DNA from: an uncultured Bacteroidales bacterium
GTDB lineage: Bacteria; Bacteroidota; Bacteroidia; Bacteroidales; UBA4417
Assembly: GCA_903878265.1 (NCBI GenBank)
Contig: CAIRHD010000330.1
Span: forward strand, 1-34,863
Length of the DNA: 34,863 nt
Direction of reading: 5' to 3'
The notes under the pieces are model-generated. The model did no database searches. It worked only from the letters and a program-made list of their open reading frames with translations, and was not told the DNA's origin. Shown here in pieces: positions 1 to 7,412 of this stretch. Both the position numbers and the translations under genes were made by a program. Each line of letters begins with the position of its first letter. The first letter of the stretch is position 1.

Positions 1-273
1 ATATTTCCCGAAGGAACCCGGAGCACCGATGGAACCATTGGCCCGTTTAAGGCAGGAAGCCTCAAGTTGGCCATTAAGGCAAAAGTGCCAATTGTACCGA
101 TAAGTATCAGTGGATCAAAGAATATTATGCCAAAAGGCAGCTCGCTTATAAGATCCGCAAGCGTGAAAGTTGTTATTTCGCCGCCACTGCTACAGGATGA
201 TCTAACAGGAATGGACTCGAACGAAATAGCTAAAAAAGTAAGAAATATTATTGTTTCAAATCAACAGCCCTGA
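1..273 (+). CDS. plsC: 1-acyl-sn-glycerol-3-phosphate acyltransferase, C-terminal part (partial at window edge)
   Basis: The reading frame is open from base 1 and ends with TGA at 271-273, so only the last 90 residues are visible. It begins inside the acyltransferase motif F-P-E-G-T-R-S, which in PlsC/LPLAT enzymes contacts the phosphate of the lysophosphatidic acid acceptor. A little downstream come the hydrophobic A-K-V-P-I-V-P-I segment and the I-S-P-P region that typically follow this block. The family transfers an acyl chain to the sn-2 position during phospholipid synthesis at the inner membrane. The catalytic H-x4-D motif and any N-terminal membrane helix lie outside the window. An internal ATG at 67 is not a plausible start because the conserved motif lies upstream of it. 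No terminator hairpin is obvious right after the stop; a repeat element begins at 412. Confidence 0.85.
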   Translation: MFPEGTRSTDGTIGPFKAGSLKLAIKAKVPIVPISISGSKNIMPKGSSLIRSASVKVVISPPLLQDDLTGMDSNEIAKKVRNIIVSNQQP

Positions 274-411
274 CCTTGGGCACTGAATGGCGGGATTTTG
301 GATATTTTGTTTGATGCGAAATGGCATACTTGCAAGTACCGCATTATTTTCTAAAATACTTTTAGCCCCTTATTATCGCCAACCAAAACTGAACCTACGG
401 GATTGAATTAT

Positions 412-674
412 TTGTAACTATCAGCCATGCCAAAATATTGAAAAACAATTATTTGCCACAGATTTCGCAAATTTCGCAGAATAGAATTAATCAATTTAGT
501 CAGTTTTAACATAAAACCAACTTAAATAGCTGTAAATCTGTGCTAATCTGTGAACTTAGCTAAGCGGTATCACGCGATGCACTGAGCTTGCCGAAGTGAA
601 TACCTTTGAGAAGAAATTAAATACATGAGTAAATCTGTGGCCATAATGGCGAATTGAGGAAAGAATAGTTACAA
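412..674. repeat. Palindrome-ended intergenic element (TTGTAACTAT ends, nested GCCACAGATTT repeats)
   Basis: The 10-mer TTGTAACTAT at 412-421 recurs as its exact reverse complement at 665-674. Nested inside, GCCACAGATTT at 455-465 is the exact reverse complement of AAATCTGTGGC at 631-641. Between these lie AAATCTGTG at 534-542 and AATCTGTG at 545-552, a short direct repeat of the same motif, and the GAGCTTGCCGA hairpin at 564-598. This is two nested inverted repeats around a hairpin, with no coding capacity. It could be a decayed miniature mobile element or a REP-like element. The matches are seen directly; any mobility is inference. Confidence 0.6.
564..598. repeat. REP-like hairpin repeat, copy 1 (GAGCTTGCCGA loop)
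   Basis: A GCG/CGC mini-stem (564-566 with 573-575) is followed by GATG and a second stem, CACT (580-583) pairing with AGTG (595-598), around the 11-nt loop GAGCTTGCCGA. A second copy lies at 13076-13110 with the same loop and layout but TGTT/AACA as the stem. Three stem pairs therefore differ in a compensatory way. GAGCTTG-containing palindromes are, as I recall, common in intergenic DNA of many bacteria; I cannot confirm the family here. Confidence 0.6.
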
Positions 675-694
675 TTATTTTACATAAAACAGGT

Positions 695-1903
695 TCAAAC
701 TGTCCTTTTTTCCTTTTCGATAATTTGTTTCCCAACCCAGTTTCCCATCGAAAAACTGCCTTGTAATAAAAAGCCGCCGGTTGGTGCATCCCAATCCAAC
801 ATTTCGCCAATGGCAAAGCAGTTTTGCCGTTTTTTAAATGAAAAATCAAAATCCATTTCGCTAAGATCGATTCCACCAACGTTAGAAATGGCTTCTTCTA
901 CAGGGCGTAGCGAATGAATTGGTAATTCAAGTTGTTTTAAACTCTTGGCAAACAACTCTGGTGAAAGGAATGTTTCTTTTGATGTAAATGCTTTTAATAT
1001 TGATAGTTGAGTGTTGTTTAAATTGAAAATTTCAGTATAACTTTTCGTAGTCGCTGATGTTTTACCAACTATTTTATGCAAAATTTGTTCTTCGGTATTG
1101 AATGGTTTCAAATCAAGGATGATTTGTGCCGGTCTATTTTCCAAAAGCAGTTTCCTGATTTCAGGAACCAATGGATAGATAGCGTTTCCTTCCAAGCCAT
1201 ATTCTGTAATTATCGCCTCTCCTTTTTGGATTATCCTATTCACCGTAGCGGCTATATTTTTCAAGGGTTTACCTGCATGGTTTGATTTAAAATTCTCAGG
1301 CCAGTTAATTTCTATTCCGCAATTTGAAGATTGAAAAGGAAGCGTCCTGATGTTATTAGTTTCAAAAATTGTTCTCCATTCTCCATTAGACCCTGTTACA
1401 GGCCACGAAGCACCACCTAATGCAAAAATAAAATAATCAGCCTGAACCAAAATATCTTCATCGCTGCATCTGATTGTAATTCCATTTCCGGCACTAAAAT
1501 CTGTAAACTCATGCTTCAAATGAAACTCAACGCCTTGAAATATCAGCTTTTGTTTGATTTTTTTCAATATATCGGCTGGCGTGATTCCCCTTTCGGGGAA
1601 AACCCTGCCACTTGAACCCTCGAATGTTGGAACACCCAATTGTAGCAACCATTTGCGTAAAGCAGCCGAATCAAAATCAAGTAAGGCCTCTTTCAGAAAA
1701 TATTCAGGCTTATATATTCTATACAGATCCTCGCCTCGCAAGCTATTTGTGATATTAAATCCACCTTTTCCGGCAAGGAGCAATTTCTGTCCAACACCTT
1801 TCTCCTTGTCATAAATATGAACATCGTAAAAAGGGCTTAACACATCGGCTGCCATCAAACCAGCAGGGCCACCGCCAATAATAGCAATTTGTTTTCGGGG
1901 CAT
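695..1903 (-). CDS. NAD(P)/FAD-dependent oxidoreductase, BaiN/HI0933-like flavoprotein
   Basis: The 402-residue protein starts with a Rossmann FAD-binding fold: a short hydrophobic strand, then G-G-G-P-A-G at residues 10-15 and an acidic residue at the end of the second strand. The block G-K-G-G-F-N-I-T-N around residue 46 and the C-terminal G-E-M-L-D-W-D-A-P-T-G-G-F segment, which closes over the flavin, are hallmarks of the HI0933/YhiN family. Within it the sequence best fits the PP_4765-type subgroup. The family includes the bile-acid enzyme BaiN, but most members have no known substrate, so the reaction cannot be given beyond a flavin-dependent redox step. Length is normal for the family. 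The ATG at 1903 sits ten residues before the FAD motif. The gene is convergent with plsC and stands alone; its upstream spacer holds tandem repeats. Confidence 0.88.
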   Translation of the reverse strand: MPRKQIAIIGGGPAGLMAADVLSPFYDVHIYDKEKGVGQKLLLAGKGGFNITNSLRGEDLYRIYKPEYFLKEALLDFDSAALRKWLLQLGVPTFEGSSGRVFPERGITPADILKKIKQKLIFQGVEFHLKHEFTDFSAGNGITIRCSDEDILVQADYFIFALGGASWPVTGSNGEWRTIFETNNIRTLPFQSSNCGIEINWPENFKSNHAGKPLKNIAATVNRIIQKGEAIITEYGLEGNAIYPLVPEIRKLLLENRPAQIILDLKPFNTEEQILHKIVGKTSATTKSYTEIFNLNNTQLSILKAFTSKETFLSPELFAKSLKQLELPIHSLRPVEEAISNVGGIDLSEMDFDFSFKKRQNCFAIGEMLDWDAPTGGFLLQGSFSMGNWVGKQIIEKEKRTV

Positions 1904-1920
1904 GGGGTTGGCGTTGAGGT

Positions 1921-1982
1921 GTTAAGTTGTTGATTTGTTGATAGGTTGATAGGTTGATAGGTTGAGTTGTTAAGTTGTTGAT
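1921..1982. repeat. Short tandem repeat, TTGATAGG x3 flanked by a 14-bp direct repeat
   Basis: Three exact copies of TTGATAGG run from 1938 to 1961. They are bracketed by two exact copies of GTTAAGTTGTTGAT at 1921-1934 and 1969-1982. The tract lies just upstream of the flavoprotein start codon (1903), where its promoter would be expected. Similar low-complexity sequence of the reverse-complement type (ATCAACC units) appears near 27592-27640. Confidence 0.75.
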
Positions 1983-2040
1983 AGATTTCTGCCACAAAAG
2001 TTAAGTTGAAAATCGAATCTATGATAAAAAGTATCTCCAG

Positions 2041-2070
2041 TCACCTTTTCTCCCCTCACCTTTTCTCCCC
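2041..2070. repeat. 15-bp perfect tandem duplication
   Basis: TCACCTTTTCTCCCC occurs twice in a row (2041-2055 and 2056-2070), followed by a similar pyrimidine-rich stretch. It lies in the spacer downstream of the hydE stop codon and upstream of the flavoprotein gene. No function is apparent. Confidence 0.75.
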
Positions 2071-2101
2071 TCTCCTTGTCACCCATCTTTACCTAAACGA
2101 G

Positions 2102-3202
2102 TCAATCTACTTTAGAAGAAGAAGTCCGTTTAGCAAAATGCTTCGAGTCGCCCCATTCGCCAAAACCTATTTCATCGCCGGCAATATGAATCCTAGCTTC
2201 CAGACAATTGCGGCATTCGCTGGCATCTTCGTCCAGGCAAGGTTTATCTTCATAGAGCAAATAGTCTTCGCGATATTTAACCGGTGTAAGGTTAGGCATT
2301 ATGATATTTGCCCCAACTTTCAATGCTTTTTCTCGGCCCTGTTTATCAATTGCTTGCATGGCTGTGGTAGCTGCAATATTTATATCCTTCATCATAATCC
2401 GTAAAATGGCAACCATTTTCAGCGACACATCAAAACGCTCTTTCCTCGGCCATAAAAGGTCTTTATATTGATACAGCGGCGTTTCTTCATGCTCAATAAA
2501 TGGGCCCATGCCAACCATATCTACATCTAACTTTTTCAAAAAAAGCAAGTCGCCAGCCAAATGTTCAATGGTTTGAAAAGGAAGCCCTATCATAACACCA
2601 GAACCAACGTTGTAACCAATTTCGCGCAACATTTTCAGTGCATTTACGCGGACATCGAAATCGTGTTTTTTATTGTTTGGATGGATTTTATAATACAATT
2701 CCCGGTCGGAAGTTTCTATGCGTATCAGGTAGCGGTGGGCGCCGTTTGCAAACCACTCGCGATACGTTTTTTCCGTTTGCTCGCCCATGGATAAAGTAAT
2801 GCCGAGCTTGCCATTTGAAAGTTCTTTTATTTTTTTCAAAAGTGTGGTAACAGTTTCCACAAAACCATCATCGCAGCGTTCGCCCGATTGCAAAACCATG
2901 GAACCATAGCCATTTTCGAGGGCAAAACGGGCTGCTTCAAGTACTTCGTCTTCGCTAACCATGTAACGGCCAGGCTTGGGATTTCCAGCACGGATTCCAC
3001 AATACAGGCAATTTTTTGAACAAATATTCGATAGCTCCACCAAACCACGGAAGTAAACCTTGTTGCCAACAAACTGTTTTTTTATTTCGGCTGCATGCGT
3101 GAAAAGGGCTGTCCTGTCCTTTCCCATGGCATTTAGCAACACCACAAGGTCAGAATGTGTTAACTCTTCCTTATTTAAAATTTCGTTAAAAAGTTCAGGC
3201 AT
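2102..3202 (-). CDS. hydE: [FeFe]-hydrogenase H-cluster radical SAM maturase HydE
   Basis: HydE is a radical S-adenosylmethionine enzyme that helps build the dithiolate-bridged diiron part of the [FeFe]-hydrogenase H-cluster, working with HydF and HydG in the cytoplasm. The radical SAM signature C-x3-C-x2-C (C-S-K-N-C-L-Y-C) is at residues 61-68 of the 366-residue product, in the HydE-typical setting L-S-N-I-C-S-K-N-C-L-Y-C-G-I-R. The C-terminus carries three more cysteines spaced C-x7-C-x2-C, as at the second, non-essential cluster of Thermotoga HydE. The frame stays open 14 codons further to 3244. I prefer the ATG at 3202 because family alignment begins near M-P-E-L and because a -7-like box lies at 3225-3232, between the two starts. 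No HydF, HydG or hydrogenase subunit is in the window. Confidence 0.92.
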   Translation of the reverse strand: MPELFNEILNKEELTHSDLVVLLNAMGKDRTALFTHAAEIKKQFVGNKVYFRGLVELSNICSKNCLYCGIRAGNPKPGRYMVSEDEVLEAARFALENGYGSMVLQSGERCDDGFVETVTTLLKKIKELSNGKLGITLSMGEQTEKTYREWFANGAHRYLIRIETSDRELYYKIHPNNKKHDFDVRVNALKMLREIGYNVGSGVMIGLPFQTIEHLAGDLLFLKKLDVDMVGMGPFIEHEETPLYQYKDLLWPRKERFDVSLKMVAILRIMMKDINIAATTAMQAIDKQGREKALKVGANIIMPNLTPVKYREDYLLYEDKPCLDEDASECRNCLEARIHIAGDEIGFGEWGDSKHFAKRTSSSKVD

Positions 3203-3224
3203 ATTAATGATGGCTATTGACGAG

Positions 3225-3232
3225 CAAAAATA
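3225..3232 (-). promoter_or_regulatory. Candidate Bacteroidota -7 box for hydE
   Basis: The minus strand reads TATTTTTG, matching TAnnTTTG, 23 nt upstream of the ATG at 3202. No TTG is found at the usual -33 spacing, so only the -7 part is supported. Confidence 0.4.
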
Positions 3233-3326
3233 CAGCGATTTCATAAGATAAATGATAAAATCCGGTATCTCAAAAGTTGATTTTGATTTTGTTAAAATTC
3301 AGATTAACCATTTATTTTTGGAGCAA

Positions 3327-4730
3327 TTATCTTTTGATAAATTTCCCCTCCCTTACAATATCCCCTAAAATACATCTGACAAAATAGGTTCCGGTTTTTA
3401 AATCATGTACATCTAACTTGTTTTCAGTATGTTTTGAAAATATTTTCACTTGACGACCTTCCATGTCGATGATAAGGATGGTGTCAAAACGCATTATTTC
3501 ATTTCCGGCGAAAGTCAGAACATCGTCAACCGGATTTGGGAAACAATCAATTTGTGTAGCCTTATCATTTTCCTTAACAGAATTGACATACGAACCAAAA
3601 AGCCATAAATAAGCCTCACCAAAGGCTTCCCGCCAAAGTTTTTCGTTATGCTGCCCGCCATTTACAATTTTATTGAAAATATCGTCCTGAGCAAAACCAT
3701 TTCGGAGCAGCGAATCATTCATTTGTTGCATTTCGCTTACCATGCTTGCACTTTCGTTTGTACCACAAAGTTGATAGAACCGCATATTGTAATGCTTTCC
3801 TGTATCTAGGGTATATTGCCAAATGCTGTCAGAATACCAATACGAAGGGGAAAACAGTCCGGCTTTGCTGAAAATATCCTGATATTTCAACGATCCATAG
3901 TGCGAAATCAATCCACCCAGCGAACTTCCCATAATTCCCGTATTTTCCCTGTCGGGCAAGGTGCGGTAATTTGCATCAATGTATGGTTTAAGGGTTTCGA
4001 CAATAAACTGCATATATTTTTCGCCATCTCCGCCACCGTATTGTGGGTTTTGCCAAGGTGTATATTCGCCAATTCGATCTCCACCACCATTATCGATACC
4101 TACCACCAAAGGAACATGTTTGCCCTGCCCGGCAAGTGTGTTGAGTGTTTCATCCACTTCCCATTCGCCTGAAAATGAAGTAGTGGCATCAAACAAATTT
4201 TGTCCGTCGTGCATATAAAGTACCGGATATCTTTTAGTTGAAGTTTCGTAATCAGGTGGATAATACACCCAAATCCTTCGTGTCCGGTTCAATTGTGGCA
4301 TATAAAAATTGGTACTTATAATATTCACATTCGCTGCTGCGGTAGAATTGCCTCCTCCGCCAGCATCGGCCCAGTTTGCGATATTGACATCAACTGAATC
4401 GGTGCTTCCAAAAGTATAAGTGCGGTCAGTAATTTCTTCCCCACCTGCCCCTTTTTCAACTGTTTCCCACGAACCTCGGGTAAATTTGTATTTTATAACT
4501 GTTCCATTAGCCTCGGCAGCTAAGGATATTTCCCATTTGTCCTGTAGGTTTTTATGCAGTTTAAATGCTGGTAAACCTGGTTCCCAACCGGTGAAGTCGC
4601 CGGCAATAAAGATGCTATCTTGGGGCGGTGTGTAAGCCGGTAGCGACTTAACGGTGAAGGTTACCTGAGCAAAAGCAGAAAAACAGGCCGATAACATCAG
4701 GATAACTAACAGTTTTATTGAGCGTTGCAT
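3327..4730 (-). CDS. Secreted esterase (esterase D/feruloyl esterase-like) with CBM-like N-domain and T9SS sorting domain
   Basis: The 467-residue protein has a signal peptide (residues 1-21, ending A-F-A-Q). Next comes an immunoglobulin-like domain (about 23-120) resembling the glycogen/starch-binding E-set or CBM20/48 fold, with the segment F-I-A-G-D-F-T-G-W-E. After a Gly-rich linker an alpha/beta-hydrolase esterase domain (PF00756 type, about 138-380) has the nucleophile elbow G-S-S-L-G with Ser270 and a likely catalytic His361 in G-G-Q-H-N-E. The last 75 residues form a type IX secretion sorting domain (F-P-N-P-V then a final K-T-G-T-Y-F-V pattern). It should therefore be exported through the outer membrane and remain at the surface or be released. 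The substrate is probably an ester of a polysaccharide side chain or a siderophore-like compound; the sequence does not decide. It stands alone between hydE and the S9 peptidase gene. Confidence 0.85.
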   Translation of the reverse strand: MQRSIKLLVILMLSACFSAFAQVTFTVKSLPAYTPPQDSIFIAGDFTGWEPGLPAFKLHKNLQDKWEISLAAEANGTVIKYKFTRGSWETVEKGAGGEEITDRTYTFGSTDSVDVNIANWADAGGGGNSTAAANVNIISTNFYMPQLNRTRRIWVYYPPDYETSTKRYPVLYMHDGQNLFDATTSFSGEWEVDETLNTLAGQGKHVPLVVGIDNGGGDRIGEYTPWQNPQYGGGDGEKYMQFIVETLKPYIDANYRTLPDRENTGIMGSSLGGLISHYGSLKYQDIFSKAGLFSPSYWYSDSIWQYTLDTGKHYNMRFYQLCGTNESASMVSEMQQMNDSLLRNGFAQDDIFNKIVNGGQHNEKLWREAFGEAYLWLFGSYVNSVKENDKATQIDCFPNPVDDVLTFAGNEIMRFDTILIIDMEGRQVKIFSKHTENKLDVHDLKTGTYFVRCILGDIVREGKFIKR

Positions 4731-4821
4731 ACTGTTTGAAGATTTGGATCACGTTTTTTTTGCGAAATTAAACCATTTCAAATAACTTGACGGAAAGAAA
4801 TGCCGTTGTTTGATGAAAATA

Positions 4822-4855
4822 AAAAAAGCCCCAGAAATAAATCCGGGACTCTTTT
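4822..4855 (-). terminator. Rho-independent terminator after the S9 peptidase gene
   Basis: Read on the minus strand, a short stem (AGTCCC pairing with GGGGCT, one G-U pair) is followed by a run of seven T residues (complement of 4821-4827). It begins about 20 nt after the peptidase stop at 4877. Confidence 0.6.
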
Positions 4856-4876
4856 ATTTGAACCAACAGAAAATTA

Positions 4877-6817
4877 TTACTTACTTGTTGGTTCGGTTTG
4901 TTTTTTCAGATGTGTACCCAAAAATTTCTCCATCGAACGGTAGAAATCGAACTGGTTTTCTTCGTTGTGGAAGCCATGGCCTTCATTGTCTTTTACCATG
5001 TATTCGACTTGAATTCCGCGTTTTTTAAGTGCATCAACCATTTGGTCGCTTTCAGCTTTGTTTACTCGGGGATCGTTTGCACCCTGAGCCACAAAAAGCG
5101 GGGTTTTTATCTTGTCAACATGAAAAACCGGTGAGGCTTCACGCATTAAAACACTGTCCTTTACCGGATCGCCAACCATTTCGTACATCATATCCATCAT
5201 GGGTTTCCAGTAAGGCGGAATAGTTTTCATAAATGTAAACAGGTTCGAAACACCCACATAATCAACAGCGGCTGCATACAAATCAGGAGTAAAAGCAATT
5301 CCGGCAAGTGTGGCATAACCACCATAACTGCCACCATAAATTGCAATCCTTGTACTGTCAGCAATACCTTCGCTAACCAGCCAGTTTACACCATCGGTAA
5401 TATCGTCCTGCATGGTTTTGCCCCATTGTTTAAAGGAGGATTCCCAAAATTTGCGTCCATATCCGGTTGATCCGCGGAAATTCATCTGGAAGACGGCATA
5501 TCCGCGGTTTGCCAAAAATTGTATTTCAGGGTTAAAACCCCATTGGTCGCGATACCATGGCCCGCCATGAGGATTGACAACAACCGGAAGGCTTTTGGCA
5601 GTTTCCATTGAATAACCTTTTGGAAGTGTAAGATATCCATTTATGGTAAGCCCATCGCGGCTCTTGTATTCGATTGGCAATTGGTTAGCCATTTCTTTTT
5701 CATCCAGCCATGGACTTACATCAGCAATTTTATCAAGCTTTTCAGTTTTTACATCATACAAGTAATATGACCCCATTGTTTTATCGCTATAAGTGGAAAC
5801 GATATACTTATCCTCAGCTTTTGTATTCGAATTAAAACCAAATTCCATATCGCCAAATTCCTTTTTCATTTTACCAACCAAAACTTCAAACTCCTTATCG
5901 AAGAAATATCTTTCACGTTTCCACGAAGTATATCGGGCTGCCGTGAGCACTTTGCGCGCTTTGGAGAAAAACAATGCGTCAACATCATAATCTGCATTCT
6001 CATAAAGCACTTTTACCTCTTTTCCTATGCGCGGGTCAAATTCGACAATTGCTGCTTTATCGCGGCCAAGATTGGATGAAGCATAAATATTCTTATTGTC
6101 GAAAGTGAAGAATTGCGGAGCCAACATTTCCTTGAAACTTGTGGTAAGCACGGTTTTAAACTCGTCTTTTTCGGTTTCCCTGAAAAGCAGTGCAGTATTC
6201 ACACCATCAACAATAGCTGTTGCCAAACGGAGTTTACCATCGTGGTCGGTAATCCAGGACTGGATATTGCCCGGGTTTTCGGCCAACAAGGTCAATTCGC
6301 CTGTGTTGATATTCAAACGGTAAGGGTCAAAAACCTCTGGAACGCGTTTATTGAGTCCCACGATCACAAATTCGTCTATTTCGGGAAGGTCGTCAATAAC
6401 CTCGGTCCTTACTTTCGGGAAATCGGTAAGGCCAATCAGGTTAGAACCATCTACGTTTACACCAAAAAGCTTGAAATTCTCATCCCCACCTGTATCTTTA
6501 AGGAAAAGGATGCGGTTGTTGTTGCCCCAGAAATAGCCGGAAATGCTTCGGGCGGTATCGCTGGTAAGCCTGATGGCGGAATCCTTGCCTATTTCCTGTA
6601 CAAAAACATTCAGCCTGCGCATGTAAGGAGTCATATAGGCATAGTATTTACCATCTGGCGAAAGCTGGTAACCCGATTTTTCAGGGTTCTTGAAAAAATC
6701 CTCTAATGGGATTTGTTTAGCTGTCATAATTTCATTTTTGGGTTTGCATCCGCCAATACCGAGCACAACTGCCAGCATTAGTATTGGTAAGCTTGAAATC
6801 AGTTTTTTCATACGCAA
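4877..6817 (-). CDS. S9 family prolyl oligopeptidase-type peptidase, lipoprotein
   Basis: The protein is 646 residues with an N-terminal lipoprotein signal: a hydrophobic stretch ending G-I-G-G-C, so Cys24 would be lipidated. Residues about 40-380 resemble the beta-propeller that gates access in this family (repeated W/F-x-D-N/G patterns), and about 395-640 form the alpha/beta-hydrolase catalytic domain. The triad is visible: Ser497 in G-G-S-Y-G-G, Asp582 in G-A-N-D-P-R-V, and His614 in N-E-G-H-G-F. The oxyanion-region motif N-P-H-G-G-P is at about 415-420. The family cleaves short peptides, often after proline or from acylated N-termini. As an envelope lipoprotein it would act in the periplasm on imported peptides. 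The ATG at 6817 is the natural start since it gives the intact signal peptide. A terminator follows at 4822-4855. Confidence 0.92.
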   Translation of the reverse strand: MRMKKLISSLPILMLAVVLGIGGCKPKNEIMTAKQIPLEDFFKNPEKSGYQLSPDGKYYAYMTPYMRRLNVFVQEIGKDSAIRLTSDTARSISGYFWGNNNRILFLKDTGGDENFKLFGVNVDGSNLIGLTDFPKVRTEVIDDLPEIDEFVIVGLNKRVPEVFDPYRLNINTGELTLLAENPGNIQSWITDHDGKLRLATAIVDGVNTALLFRETEKDEFKTVLTTSFKEMLAPQFFTFDNKNIYASSNLGRDKAAIVEFDPRIGKEVKVLYENADYDVDALFFSKARKVLTAARYTSWKRERYFFDKEFEVLVGKMKKEFGDMEFGFNSNTKAEDKYIVSTYSDKTMGSYYLYDVKTEKLDKIADVSPWLDEKEMANQLPIEYKSRDGLTINGYLTLPKGYSMETAKSLPVVVNPHGGPWYRDQWGFNPEIQFLANRGYAVFQMNFRGSTGYGRKFWESSFKQWGKTMQDDITDGVNWLVSEGIADSTRIAIYGGSYGGYATLAGIAFTPDLYAAAVDYVGVSNLFTFMKTIPPYWKPMMDMMYEMVGDPVKDSVLMREASPVFHVDKIKTPLFVAQGANDPRVNKAESDQMVDALKKRGIQVEYMVKDNEGHGFHNEENQFDFYRSMEKFLGTHLKKQTEPTSK

Positions 6818-6979
6818 GGTTTTAGGTCTGAAATTAGAAATGGATTGTTTTAAAATTTGAACTGGTAATTAAGACAATTGACAGGCAAAAAAGTTACAAA
6901 TGGTTTTTAAAACATGGAGAATACTTACTATTCTATCTATCTCCGCCTTTTTATGAACCAGTTTGTAACAAAGGTAATA

Positions 6980-7168
6980 TTATTTGGAAGCTCTTGCCCT
7001 CTGAACCAACAGCGCCCCAAAGCAAACCAACATAATTGCGAAAGGCCAGGAAGTTGAATGGACCTGAAGCTTGAAAAAGTAAATGGCCCCATTGAGCAAC
7101 AGTAGAAAGAATCCTGGGACAAACATCATATACCCAGCTATTTTTAAGTTTTTCTCTATATTTTGCAC
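6980..7168 (-). CDS. Small two-helix membrane protein, function unknown
   Basis: A 62-residue frame with a GTG start, directly preceded by an in-frame TAG, encodes two hydrophobic segments (about residues 10-32 and 41-56) separated by a short polar turn, with a basic C-terminus (R-A-R-A-S-K). The composition suits a small inner-membrane protein, and a later ATG at residue 14 is also possible. I recognise no family. It lies in the spacer between the S9 peptidase gene (same strand) and the divergent POT transporter. Because it is short and sits in AT-rich spacer DNA, it could be a chance frame. Confidence 0.4.
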   Translation of the reverse strand: MQNIEKNLKIAGYMMFVPGFFLLLLNGAIYFFKLQVHSTSWPFAIMLVCFGALLVQRARASK

Positions 7169-7412
7169 CTAACGTTTTATTAATGATTTTTAATGTATTT
7201 GAACCTTATGAGAGTTGCTAAATTAAACAAAACCAATATATTGCAATACTTTTTAAGCCGCTTCTCTACAAGTTGATTAAATCCATCTGCAAACCTTGTT
7301 GAATAATCGGTGAATCACATATTCAGAAATCCGGACTGTTTAAGAATAAGAAACCAACAGTATCACTATTTTTCTTTCTTTTGCATGAGAACATTTAACT
7401 AGAATAACCAAA

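Larger units (their letters stand above)
274..694. other. 421-nt intergenic region carrying nested repeats
   Basis: No credible gene lies between the acyltransferase stop and the stop of the convergent flavoprotein gene. A small minus-strand frame overlapping the flavoprotein 3' end shows no recognisable domain. Bases 274-411 show nothing clear. From 412 to 674 the spacer is filled by an element with inverted ends, described separately. Confidence 0.8.

Noticed and set aside
1921-1982. Possible CRISPR array
   Set aside because: The units are 8 bp with no spacers of regular length and no cas genes; it is a simple tandem repeat.
6113-6706. 197-codon plus-strand open frame opposite the S9 peptidase gene
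   Set aside because: It lies wholly within a strongly supported gene on the other strand and its translation has no recognisable domain; a codon-bias shadow.
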